DNA from: Marinimicrobium hydrolyticum
Lineage (GTDB): Bacteria > Pseudomonadota > Gammaproteobacteria > Pseudomonadales > Cellvibrionaceae
Direction: 5' to 3'
DNA: 64,000 nucleotides
Assembly (NCBI RefSeq): GCF_030848505.1
Contig: NZ_JAVDDU010000002.1
Span: 1-64,000, forward strand
The notes under the pieces are model-generated. The model saw nothing but the letters and a program-made list of their open reading frames with translations, was not told the origin of the DNA and ran no database searches. The first letter of the stretch is position 1; each line of letters starts with the position of its first letter. The position numbers were made by a program, and so were the translations under genes. Of the stretch, positions 55,819 through 63,279 are shown piece by piece.

Positions 55819-56940
55819 ATGCGCACCAAAACCTCAGTGATGTATGTCACCACGTCCCTAAACTACCCGATCCATCGTAAGCGCTTGGCTAGCTTTATTC
55901 TGGAAGGAGGTGACTTTCATGCCATTGGCTTTGATCAGAAGACCTTCGAAATAATTTCTTCAGAACATTCCGGAGCGACAGACAACGTTACTGTTCTGGG
56001 ACAAATTGAACCCGGAAACTATATGAATAGGGCCTGCCTTCTGTTTAAAAACATAATCTCGTTCAGGAAGCATGCCAAGAAGTCAGATGTCGTATACGCA
56101 TCAGGGTTTGATGCCGCAGCATTGATGTTAATAGCAACAATTGGATTAAGGAAAAAGCTTGTCTATGAAATTCATGATATTCGACAGCAGATGCTTAATA
56201 AAAACGTTATTGGATCACTCTTTCGGCTTTTCGAAAAATACCTGGTCAATAGAACTGATCTGTTGATAGTTACTTCTGAATCTTACCTGGAGAATTACTA
56301 TTACAAGCTTCTCAATGCTTCGGTAAAACGAAGTTACAAGCTGGAAAATAAGCTATGGCCTCAAGATGTTTGCACGGATGATATCGGTCATCCACCAATA
56401 TCACCTCTGGTTATCGGCTATTTTGGGCTCATACGATGCAATGTTACCTGGAACTTTTTGGTGAATTTAGTTAAGTCTTCAAGGGGTAGTATCTTACTAA
56501 AGGTCAGGGGAGTTGCACAGCGTTCGATCACGAGTTTTGAACGAGATATTGAAGATGTTCCGTGGATTGAATACGGGGGTCCATATAACAATCCCAAGGA
56601 TGTTTTTGATATGTGCCGGGCCGTAAGCATGGTGTGGGTAGCTGGATATCAACAAAAAGACAGTTACAAGTGGTCTAGGACTTGCAGATTCTATCAAGCC
56701 TGTTGCTATGGCCGACCACTGATAGCTCAACAAGGAACCTATGAATGCGAAACTGTAAGTGGACTGGACATAGGAGTGGGAATAGACCTTCAGCAACAGG
56801 ATATCGCGTCAGAACAAATTAAATCTATTACTGATCGCGACATCAAAAAATGGTACAGAAATATAATAAGGTTGCCCGCCAGCACATATACGTACACAAA
56901 CGAAAGTACAGAAATCCTGGATATGATTGAAAACATTTAA
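55819..56940 (+). CDS. Glycosyltransferase-like (GT4 fold) protein
   Basis: A 373-residue protein with the outline of a family 4 glycosyltransferase. The N-domain has SDVVYASGFDAAALMLIATIGLRKKLVYEIHDIRQQML, with the typical YEIHD acceptor-side block. The C-domain has VIGYFGLIRCNVTWNFLVNLVK and SRTCRFYQACCYGRPLIAQQG, resembling the nucleotide-sugar site, though the usual EGFG-type glutamate motif is not clear. The ATG at 55819 has AAGGG upstream. It lies 12 bases before the next gene and is AT-rich, suggesting transfer. Confidence 0.7.
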   Translation: MRTKTSVMYVTTSLNYPIHRKRLASFILEGGDFHAIGFDQKTFEIISSEHSGATDNVTVLGQIEPGNYMNRACLLFKNIISFRKHAKKSDVVYASGFDAAALMLIATIGLRKKLVYEIHDIRQQMLNKNVIGSLFRLFEKYLVNRTDLLIVTSESYLENYYYKLLNASVKRSYKLENKLWPQDVCTDDIGHPPISPLVIGYFGLIRCNVTWNFLVNLVKSSRGSILLKVRGVAQRSITSFERDIEDVPWIEYGGPYNNPKDVFDMCRAVSMVWVAGYQQKDSYKWSRTCRFYQACCYGRPLIAQQGTYECETVSGLDIGVGIDLQQQDIASEQIKSITDRDIKKWYRNIIRLPASTYTYTNESTEILDMIENI

Positions 56941-56952
56941 GGAGGATTATTG

Positions 56953-58215
56953 ATGAACGTACTGGAACGGAGGTTACATCAATCACTGGAAGGTCAACCA
57001 CGTTTTCGAAATAGCCTTAAGGTTTTCTACCAAGCCGCACTATCTTCCTTACCCGCACAGAATATAAATGAAGATTTGATACAGCTTAGACCCAAGGCGT
57101 TCTATGGATTCCACACGACCTGTCCCTGGTCAAGAGACAATCGATATCTTTTGACACATCGCTTTAGCACACAACACCCACCCGATTCTCCGAAAGGAGG
57201 ATGCATGGAAGTCGGGATATTTTACGGTGATAATTGGAACGAATATCGGCCGATTTCCGAGACAAAACTCTGGAACTGGCAGCAAGGGTCGATGCTTCAA
57301 TGGCTCGGAAACAAAGATGTCGTCATTTTTAACGACTGGCTTGATGGCGCACATCGTGCCCACGTTTTCGACACATCTAGCCAAAAATTAGCTACCTTTG
57401 ACGTCCCGGTCGCCGCCACTTCTCCAGATGGCTCCAGTTTTCTCAGCTATAGCTTCGATCGGCTCTCCCAAGGACTAAAAGGCTATGGATACTTTCGTAA
57501 GAGCGGTTCCTTCATGATTGACGGTGTCGCATTTGAACACTCGTTAGTGTCTGTAGATTGTGAGACTGGACGAGCATCTGTCCTCTTCACCCTTGAAGAT
57601 ATAATTGGCATAAGTAAAAGAGAGTTCTCTACCGGAGCGTACCACTATTTCTCCCACTGCTTATATTCGCCCAAAGGCGATAAGGCTTTGGTGTTTCACA
57701 GGTGGATTGATACTTCGGACGATGTTAAAACCCAAGCTCTCGTGTACAGCTTTGAAAGCAACAGCGTTTCGATCTTGCCTCTTGGTGAATACATTTCACA
57801 TGCCAGCTGGCTTACGCAACATGAGGTAGTGCTGTATGCACAGAACCTCAATGGAAAACGAGGGTACTTTGTCGTTAATCCTGAATCGGGTAACGTCTCA
57901 CAGATAGGAGAGAATGCGTTTTCCAGTGATGGTCATCCACAAGCACGTCATGATGTACCCATGATTCTAACCGACACATATCCTGACCGATATCGAATGC
58001 AAAAACTCTATTGCTTTGATTTAACTACTCAAGTATCGCATTTACTACTGAGCCTAAAGATACCGTTAAGATATCGAAACACGGTCCGGTGCGACTTTCA
58101 TCCGCGCTGGGACAGAACAGGGAAATACGTTTCGTTTGATTCCGCACATACCGGCACGAGGGCTCACTGCACACTGCATCTCGACGATATAGATTCGCTT
58201 AACACTCCAGCATAA
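56953..58215 (+). CDS. Beta-propeller (TolB-like) protein of unknown function
   Basis: A 420-residue cytoplasmic-looking protein with repeated beta-propeller blades (CPWSRDNRYLLTHRF, LYSPKGDKALVFHRWIDT, DFHPRWDRTGKYVSFDSAHTGTR). No signal peptide is visible. DGHPQARHDVPMILTDTYPDRYRMQKLY resembles oligogalacturonate lyase-like and glycan-cluster propellers. AGGAGG is just upstream, and the ATG at 56953 is preferred over the TTG before it. It is paired with the glycosyltransferase-like gene. The substrate is not known. Confidence 0.65.
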   Translation: MNVLERRLHQSLEGQPRFRNSLKVFYQAALSSLPAQNINEDLIQLRPKAFYGFHTTCPWSRDNRYLLTHRFSTQHPPDSPKGGCMEVGIFYGDNWNEYRPISETKLWNWQQGSMLQWLGNKDVVIFNDWLDGAHRAHVFDTSSQKLATFDVPVAATSPDGSSFLSYSFDRLSQGLKGYGYFRKSGSFMIDGVAFEHSLVSVDCETGRASVLFTLEDIIGISKREFSTGAYHYFSHCLYSPKGDKALVFHRWIDTSDDVKTQALVYSFESNSVSILPLGEYISHASWLTQHEVVLYAQNLNGKRGYFVVNPESGNVSQIGENAFSSDGHPQARHDVPMILTDTYPDRYRMQKLYCFDLTTQVSHLLLSLKIPLRYRNTVRCDFHPRWDRTGKYVSFDSAHTGTRAHCTLHLDDIDSLNTPA

Positions 58216-58264
58216 ATTCCTCGAAGTAGTGGTCCCCTACACATCGCGGAGAGCCCACCTATTG

Positions 58265-58724
58265 ATGATGCCCGCTAATATGCCTGGAACAAATTAGAAC
58301 AGCAAAGCTGGTCCGAAGGACCGAGGCGCATGGAAGCGCCGAGTCAACGCCGGACCTCGGTCCGGCCTGGGCAAGAATAAAAAAAAGGCCCTCCGCAAAG
58401 CGGAGAGCCTTCTTTGATATGGTGCCCACCAATTTGCCCGGAGCAAATTGGCACAGCGCAGCTGGCCGCTGGCCGAGCCCCAGGGATGGGGCGAGTGCAC
58501 GCCGGACCCTGGTCCGGACTGGCACACATAAAGAAAAGGCCCTACGCTTTCGTGAAGGGCTTTCCTTAACATGGTGCCCACCATTTCGCCGGGAGCGAAA
58601 TAGGACAGCGGATGCTGGCCCGAAGGGCCGAGCCCCAGGGATGGGGCGAGTCAACGCCGGACCTTGGTCCGGCTTGGGCAGGAATAAAAAAAGGCCCTCC
58701 GCATCGCGGAGAGCCTTCGTCTTT
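58265..58724. repeat. Three tandem 152-154 bp repeats ending in tRNA 3'-end copies
   Basis: Units run 58265-58418, 58419-58570 and 58571-58724; a partial fourth lies at about 58243-58264. Read on the minus strand, each unit holds a terminator-like hairpin (GCTCTCCGC/GCGGAG, T run), then hairpins GCCGGACC/GGTCCGGC, GCCCCAT...GGGGC, GGCCCTTCGGGCC and an AATTTGC/GCAAATT stem. It ends with GGGCACCAT, matching the tRNA-Leu 3' end GGGCACCA. The layout resembles the repeats beyond E. coli tyrT. Confidence 0.85.
58686..58719 (-). terminator. Original terminator of tRNA-Leu, now beyond the island
   Basis: Minus strand GGCTCTCCGC gat GCGGAGGGCC followed by seven T residues, just after the left att copy of the tRNA 3' end. 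Confidence 0.75.
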
Positions 58725-58725
58725 A

Positions 58726-58747
58726 TGGTGCCAAGGCCGGACTTGAA
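58726..58747 (-). other. attL-type copy of the tRNA-Leu 3' end
   Basis: Minus strand TTCAAGTCCGGCCTTGGCACCA copies the last part of tRNA-Leu with one base missing (GGC for GGGC). AAGGCCGGACTTGAA (58733-58747) is identical to 63167-63181. Confidence 0.8.
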
Positions 58748-58800
58748 TAGGCGCACCAACCAATTGATATATATAAGGTTTATAAAACAGAACATTTTCA

Positions 58801-58821
58801 ATACCGTCACTGATACCGTCA
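58801..58821 (+). other. Left pair of integrase arm-type sites
   Basis: ATACCGTCA at 58801-58809 and again at 58813-58821, starts 12 bases apart. The same pair with the same spacing occurs near the integrase gene. Confidence 0.6.
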
Positions 58822-59151
58822 ATCTTTGCTGATACCCCCTATTGAGGCCACCATGGGGGGGCATGCAGAATCTCTTTAAGTACCTCCTACCAGACCACTG
58901 TGCCAGGCTAATTTTTGGCCGGGCATTTGAGCAAAAGCGGTTTTTCAGTTGGCTTGATGTTAACAAATGTTGACATTCAGGCGCGGCGCACGCGCGTATA
59001 GCCTTAGGATTTCTTACCAACTAACAGCCACCTACGCGCATGTAGCGTATAGGGACAAGATCACGGCAAGATTCGCGCGTGTACAAGTGTCGGGAATGCC
59101 CTTTTTATAGTCGGGAAATACCTCGCGCGTACTGGTAGCAAAACGCCCTTT

Positions 59152-59433
59152 TTAGGGACTCTCGAAATGCCCTTTTTCAGCCTTCAGGGAATGGGCTGCC
59201 CCGCATCGGTTTTTGATCCCATACAAGCCTGAGTAGCCATTGCGCTGTAGCATCCTGTAAAGCCGGTGAGGCGTCCAGGGGCTCCCCCGGCTAGTTGCAT
59301 ACCCCTCAGCATTCAGCACCCCCACAACGGCTTTGTAGCTTGGAATCTGCCAGGGTCTAGGGGTGCTTTCGATTAGGGCAGTTACTCGCTGGACAATGGA
59401 ATGGTTTAACGCTCTCGATTTCCGGTGCTTCAT
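59152..59433 (-). CDS. Small recombinase-like HTH protein of the island
   Basis: A 93-residue basic protein. VVGVLNAEGYATSRGSPWTPHRLYRMLQRNGYSGLYGI matches the DNA-binding helix-turn-helix of large serine recombinases, but no catalytic domain is present. It lies downstream of the iteron-like array, which may be its promoter-operator. It could help replication or excision of the island (inference). Confidence 0.55.
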   Translation of the reverse strand: MKHRKSRALNHSIVQRVTALIESTPRPWQIPSYKAVVGVLNAEGYATSRGSPWTPHRLYRMLQRNGYSGLYGIKNRCGAAHSLKAEKGHFESP

Positions 59434-59507
59434 GGCGTTGGTTTCTTGCGGTTAGCTTGTGACTGGAGCCGGTAAAACAGTAGATACCCTTGGTAATATA
59501 TAAAGGT

Positions 59508-59646
59508 CTCCAAAAAATGGAGTGATACCCAACCGAAAAACCGCCCAACAGCTCCAGAAAATGGAGTGACTAAAGCGGCATCGCTCCACTTTGTGGAGTG
59601 AGTCAGTACAGATTCTGGAGTGAATCGCTCCAATTTTTGGGGGTGA
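59508..59646. repeat. Iteron-like array of CTCCA-N5-TGGAGTGA sites
   Basis: Four sites: 59508-59525, 59552-59569, 59584-59601 and 59628-59646 (the last degenerate), spaced 44, 32 and 44 bases apart, plus a half-site at 59616. Each is an inverted repeat with a directional GTGA tail. The array lies in the noncoding gap between the winged-helix gene and the recombinase-like gene, so it may be a replication origin or multi-site operator. Confidence 0.7.
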
Positions 59647-59659
59647 AAAAATCGAAAAG

Positions 59660-60079
59660 TCATAGCCTGTCAGCATTCCCAAATTTTCGCGGAGCGGTCA
59701 CGGTCGGGCTAATATCCATCTTGCCATTGCACTCGTCGATATTTTCCCAGGTCACAGCATACAGCGAGCATTGCCCGTGGGGGTTGTCTCTATCTCGGCG
59801 CGGGTCTCTCGATCGCAAGATCAAGTCGGCCGCCTGTAGCTCTCTGAGCGCTTTTGCAAGGGTGGACTGGCTCTTGATACCCCATTGCTTGGCAAAGCTA
59901 AACGGGGCGCTTAGATCCCCGTTATTATGGCCGTTGTACTGGCGGCAAAGCATCATCAACACTTTAGCCGTTGTCCCTGACAGCTCCCGGTAATCTTCGG
60001 AGTCTAGGACAACGTGCGGAACACCAACAAAGCCACCTTTGCCCCTTCGCCCTTTGAGACGCTGGCGCTTGTCAGCCAT
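59660..60079 (-). CDS. Winged-helix protein of the island, replication-type
   Basis: A 139-residue protein. KVLMMLCRQYNGHNNGDLSAPFSFAKQWGIKSQSTLAKALRELQAADLIL is a winged-helix domain like those in initiator and helix-turn-helix proteins of small integrative elements. The N-terminus is basic (MADKRQRLKGRRGKGG). The ATG at 60079 overlaps the previous stop by 8 bases. The array at 59508-59646 right after it would be a natural binding target (inference). Confidence 0.65.
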   Translation of the reverse strand: MADKRQRLKGRRGKGGFVGVPHVVLDSEDYRELSGTTAKVLMMLCRQYNGHNNGDLSAPFSFAKQWGIKSQSTLAKALRELQAADLILRSRDPRRDRDNPHGQCSLYAVTWENIDECNGKMDISPTVTAPRKFGNADRL

Positions 60080-60266
60080 TGTCGCCCCCTCGCGTCGTTT
60101 CAGCCTCGGACACTCGCGCAACCTCCAGCCGGACGACCTCCAGAAACCGTACTGCCCCGGCGGCATCGCCCTCCAGGACAAGCTCCCGCGCGTGTTTTTG
60201 ACTCTCGGCCTCCAGGGTAACGGCAAAGCGCCGGGTTTCAACTACCTCCAGGTTATAGGTCATCAT
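60072..60266 (-). CDS. Small island protein, DpnD/PcfM-like
   Basis: A 64-residue protein, MTYNLEVVETRRFAVTLEAESQKHARELVLEGD, which resembles the short DpnD/PcfM fold. Its start overlaps the HTH_39 stop by 4 bases, and its end overlaps the winged-helix start. The tight packing supports a real gene; the function is unknown. Confidence 0.5.
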   Translation of the reverse strand: MMTYNLEVVETRRFAVTLEAESQKHARELVLEGDAAGAVRFLEVVRLEVARVSEAETTRGGDNG

Positions 60267-60568
60267 GCAGAGCCCCCATTGCTCGCCAGCTTAATCAGCA
60301 CATAACGTGCAACCCGGCTATGGGGCCTTCCGTCTCTATCAGTAATGGTAATCCGATCTGTGAATATGTCGTGGCCCGCGTTCTTCAATTCCTTGATTCT
60401 GGCGGCTGGCATCAAGATATTAAGCCGATCCCGTGCGTACAGCGTATTGACCGCCCCCAGGTCTATCAGGGCATCAAGTAACCGCTTGCGTTGGGCGCGG
60501 GTGCTGGTATTATTCAAGTGCGATTTGCTGGCCGCTTTCTTCTGGAGGCGGCTTGTTTTTTTATTCAT
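60263..60568 (-). CDS. HTH_39-type helix-turn-helix protein
   Basis: A 101-residue basic protein. LLDALIDLGAVNTLYARDRLNILMPAARIKELKNAGHDI, then ITITDRDGRPHSRVARYVL, is the HTH_39 winged-helix pattern seen in many phage and integrative elements. It starts 3 bases after the alpA stop and is cotranscribed with it. The exact role is unknown. Confidence 0.7.
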   Translation of the reverse strand: MNKKTSRLQKKAASKSHLNNTSTRAQRKRLLDALIDLGAVNTLYARDRLNILMPAARIKELKNAGHDIFTDRITITDRDGRPHSRVARYVLIKLASNGGSA

Positions 60569-60571
60569 TGC

Positions 60572-60796
60572 CTAGCCCTCCCTGCCTGTTCGCTCGATAA
60601 AATCCCGTATATCCTCAACTCTCCAGGCGGTACAGCGCGCGCCTAGTTTTACAGGTTGTGGATAATGGCCTTCCTTCACCCCCAGCCAGAAGCTGGATTT
60701 AGATACAGGGATAAGGGCTGGTACTGGTGGGTTTGCTTTGGGGTCGCCAATAATTTGCTTGAGACGGCAAAAACCGGTTTCTGGGAGTTGGTACAT
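60572..60796 (-). CDS. alpA: AlpA-family regulator / excisionase
   Basis: A 74-residue MerR-like helix-turn-helix protein. IPVSKSSFWLGVKEGHYPQPVKLGARCTAWRVEDIRDFIER is the AlpA signature. AGGTAGGA lies upstream of the ATG. It heads the run alpA, HTH_39, small protein, winged-helix gene. In P4-like elements AlpA controls integrase expression and helps excision. Confidence 0.9.
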   Translation of the reverse strand: MYQLPETGFCRLKQIIGDPKANPPVPALIPVSKSSFWLGVKEGHYPQPVKLGARCTAWRVEDIRDFIERTGREG

Positions 60797-60875
60797 AAAA
60801 GTCCTACCTCGATTGACTAAGTGCTGGCAGGATTATTGCGGTTTACTTTTAGGACAGTAGAGGGACTGTCCTACT

Positions 60876-61745
60876 TTATTTTTGGGGGTTCTTTGTACGT
60901 CGCTTAATTGTTCTGGTACTTACGTTGAAGTGTTTGGCCGTCAAAGATGCCGCGCGTTCATACGACAAACTAGGATTATTACTCAGAATGTCGTTGAGTT
61001 TTTGTTGGTAGGCGCCCCACTTTCGCGCCTTTTCCTCTTGTGTTCCATGCGCACGCTCATGCCCTTCTCTTCCTTTATCGCGAATCTTCTTTCCTGTTAA
61101 CGAATGACTCTCCCACTTAAATTTGTTTATAGCTTCGGAATAAAGCATTCCAAACTCAACGCCCTTCAAATACAATCTCCAAAGGTCATCTCCCGGCCCA
61201 ATCCGCCAATGCCCGCTGATTATACGATCAAGCTCTACGTCTCCAGGCAGTTTTCCCAATAGTCTGAGTGCATAGCCCGCCGGAGAGTCACAAAGTATGA
61301 GATTACCAACAGCGGAAAATATATCGCCTACCCCGTCAATTCCCTGAGCATTCTCCGTATATGCAGCCCACCACGCCCCCCATTCAATCCACTGCTGATC
61401 TGTACTCTTGTAGCTTAGAGCTGCATGGCAAGTGTCTCGTATTTCTTCAGGCACCTCCTCCCAATTCCCATCTTCAAACCAAATTACTGGTTCTTCATGA
61501 GTGGGAAGTCCTGCCTCTTCAACAACCGACCATAAAAACTGATAAATATCATCAGGGTGCGGTACAGACCATATCCTGGCCGTCCCACCCTCCAGTCCTG
61601 GCGGAATGTCGAACATGAAGAGCTGCGGCCACTCGCTATCGTAAACCTCACGAAATGATCCATCTTCCTCGCTCACCTTATATTCTCTGGCTGTTATCCC
61701 GGAGCCAACAGTTTTTATGTACTCGCCCTTCTTATCCTGTGCCAT
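60876..61745 (-). CDS. Island protein of unknown function with C-terminal HTH-like end
   Basis: A 289-residue protein that I do not recognise. The first 150 residues are rich in Trp, Glu and Asp (IWFEDGNWEEVPEEIRDTCHAAL, WIEWGAWWAAYTENAQG). The middle is helical. The last 60 residues (LNDILSNNPSLSYERAASLTAKHFNVSTRTIKRRTK) look like a helix-turn-helix. Its start shares one base with the integrase stop, so it is cotranscribed with the integrase. As the only large non-recombination gene it may be the element's cargo. Confidence 0.65.
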   Translation of the reverse strand: MAQDKKGEYIKTVGSGITAREYKVSEEDGSFREVYDSEWPQLFMFDIPPGLEGGTARIWSVPHPDDIYQFLWSVVEEAGLPTHEEPVIWFEDGNWEEVPEEIRDTCHAALSYKSTDQQWIEWGAWWAAYTENAQGIDGVGDIFSAVGNLILCDSPAGYALRLLGKLPGDVELDRIISGHWRIGPGDDLWRLYLKGVEFGMLYSEAINKFKWESHSLTGKKIRDKGREGHERAHGTQEEKARKWGAYQQKLNDILSNNPSLSYERAASLTAKHFNVSTRTIKRRTKNPQK

Positions 61746-62998
61746 TACGCCCTCCGCACTTTACTAAAGGGCACCACATTTTCACCCCCAACCCGAAGGG
61801 TATCCAAATAGTCTGCCCACCACTGCATCATCTTGCTTCGCTCTTCCAGATAGCGGGCATGGTGGGTATAAGCAGCCCTTACCCCGTTGCGCTCCATATG
61901 GGATAGCTGGCGCTCGATAGCATCGGGGTTAAAGCCGGTTTCGTTCAGGATGGAAGAGGCAGTGGCGCGGAAGCCGTGGGGGACTGCTTTGCTTTTGCCC
62001 TCGGTGTTGCCGTCATAGCCCATTTTGAAAATGGCGCGGCGCATGGTGTTGTCACTCATGCAGTCGTGGCGGTTTTTTTCAGACGGGAACACTAGGTCAT
62101 ATTGGCCAGTTATCGGCTTGATCTGCTCGATAACTTCCACGGCCTGTGCTGACAAGGGCACAATGTGGTCAGTGCCCATCTTCATGCGGCTGGCAGGAAT
62201 ACGCCAAACCTTTTCCTGTAGATCAAACTCTTCCCACGTAGCCCCGCGCAACTCACCAGAGCGCACAAAAGTCAGCACCAGCAGCTTGATAGCCAGCTTG
62301 GTCAGCAGTCGCCCCCGGCCTTCGTACTGCTCCAGCTCGCCTAAAAAGCCGGGCAACTGTTCCCGAGGCAGGGAGGCGCGGTGGCTGGTTTTTCGGCCTT
62401 TAAGCACATCGGAAAGGTCAGAGGCGGGGTTGTGAGTAAGTCGGCCCGTCTGGACGGCATAGCGGCAAATGCGGCGTATGTCCTGCAATACTCGCGCGGC
62501 TACATCCAGAGCGTCCCGGTGCTCGATTCTGCGAACAACGGCAATCACGTCTTGGGGCTGAATCTCGGCTATTGGGCGGTGGCCCAGGAATGGCAAGGCG
62601 TCGCTTTCAATGCGCGTCCAGATGCGCTTGGCGTGGTCTTCCGTCCAGGTGCCCTTCTGGTGCTCCCACCATTCCAGAGCCATAGCAGAAAATAAGGTGC
62701 CCTTGGCTATTACCTCTTCCCGGCGCTGGCGCTGCTTTTCCTGAGCTGGGTCAATGTTGGCCGCAAGTTGGTTTTTAGCTTTAGCCAAAGCAGCCCGCGC
62801 GGCCTTTAGTCCTATCAGGGGATAGGTGCCAATGGCCAGAGTCTTGCGCTTGCCAGCAAAGCGGTAGTCATAGCGCCAGCATTTGGTGCCGTTGATCTGC
62901 ACCAGTAGATAAAGCCCCGCCCCATCGGGCAGCTTGTAGGCTTTGTCCTTGGGCTGGGCTTGTTTAACAGCCGCATCGGTTAGTTTTTGTCCTGCCAT
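61745..62998 (-). CDS. P4-type tyrosine integrase
   Basis: Site-specific recombinase of 417 residues. The N-terminal DUF4102 domain (LTDAAVKQAQPKDKAYKLPDGAGLYLLV) is followed by a SAM-like arm domain and the catalytic domain with R in LTFVRSGELRGATWEEFDL, HGFRATASSILNE, HMERNGVRAAY and the tyrosine in RAAYTHHARYLEERSKMMQWWADYL. The ATG at 62998 gives the family's usual start; the frame is open to 63064. One arm-type site (reverse orientation) lies over this start. Confidence 0.93.
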   Translation of the reverse strand: MAGQKLTDAAVKQAQPKDKAYKLPDGAGLYLLVQINGTKCWRYDYRFAGKRKTLAIGTYPLIGLKAARAALAKAKNQLAANIDPAQEKQRQRREEVIAKGTLFSAMALEWWEHQKGTWTEDHAKRIWTRIESDALPFLGHRPIAEIQPQDVIAVVRRIEHRDALDVAARVLQDIRRICRYAVQTGRLTHNPASDLSDVLKGRKTSHRASLPREQLPGFLGELEQYEGRGRLLTKLAIKLLVLTFVRSGELRGATWEEFDLQEKVWRIPASRMKMGTDHIVPLSAQAVEVIEQIKPITGQYDLVFPSEKNRHDCMSDNTMRRAIFKMGYDGNTEGKSKAVPHGFRATASSILNETGFNPDAIERQLSHMERNGVRAAYTHHARYLEERSKMMQWWADYLDTLRVGGENVVPFSKVRRA

Positions 62999-63047
62999 GA
63001 CGGTATCAGCCAAAATTGAACCCGTGATACCGTCAACAATACCGTCA
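62998..63047. other. Right cluster of integrase arm-type sites
   Basis: ATACCGTCA at 63027-63035 and 63039-63047, starts 12 bases apart as at the left end, plus a reversed copy (TGACGGTAT) at 62998-63006 over the integrase start codon. Confidence 0.6.
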
Positions 63048-63099
63048 TTTTTGGCGGATGACAACGGATTAGCCTGGACGCTGCAAGACTAACAGATAC

Positions 63100-63125
63100 A
63101 AAAAAGCCCCGAATGACGGGGCTTC
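63100..63125 (-). terminator. Terminator next to tRNA-Leu, carried by the island
   Basis: Minus strand GAAGCCCCG tcatt CGGGGCTT followed by TTTTTT, 34 bases after the tRNA end. Confidence 0.8.
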
Positions 63126-63158
63126 TAGGACGATACTGGATCATATCGGTTTTTCAAA

Positions 63159-63243
63159 TGGTGCCCAAGGCCGGACTTGAACCGGCACGGCTTGCGCCAC
63201 TACCCCCTCAAGATAGCGTGTCTACCAATTCCACCACTTGGGC
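63159..63243 (-). tRNA. tRNA-Leu (GAG)
   Basis: An 85-base class II tRNA with CCA encoded. The acceptor stem GCCCAAG/CTTGGGC is perfect, the anticodon loop TATCTTGAGGGGGTA gives GAG, and there is a long variable arm (TGGCGCAAGCCG) and a T arm GCCGGTTCAAGTCCGGC. It lies after secG as in E. coli. The 3' half is the integration site of the island. Confidence 0.96.
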
Positions 63244-63279
63244 ATTAAACAGGGGTTACTTCTATTTAACTTTCTTAAC

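Larger units (their letters stand above)
58726..63181. mobile_element. 4.4-kb integrative element in tRNA-Leu(GAG)
   Basis: A tyrosine-integrase gene abuts the tRNA 3' end, and a second copy of that end lies 4.4 kb away. Between them are a gene of unknown function, alpA, HTH_39, a small regulator-like protein, a winged-helix protein and a recombinase-like HTH protein, all on the minus strand. An iteron-like array and paired integrase arm-type sites are present at fixed places. No transfer, capsid or classic cargo genes are seen, so it is a minimal integrative or satellite element. It separates tRNA-Leu from its 3' repeat array. Confidence 0.85.

Noticed and set aside
58265-58724. CRISPR array
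   Set aside because: Units are 153 bp, nearly identical along their length, with no short repeat-spacer pattern. No cas genes are seen in the window.
58259-59020. Open frame of 253 codons on the minus strand across the repeat array
   Set aside because: It runs through terminator hairpins, T runs and the att site, and its repeated protein sequence simply mirrors the DNA repeats.
59430-59663. Open frames on the minus strand across the iteron-like array
   Set aside because: They encode the repeats themselves and end inside the neighbouring genes; the stretch is better read as a regulatory or origin region.
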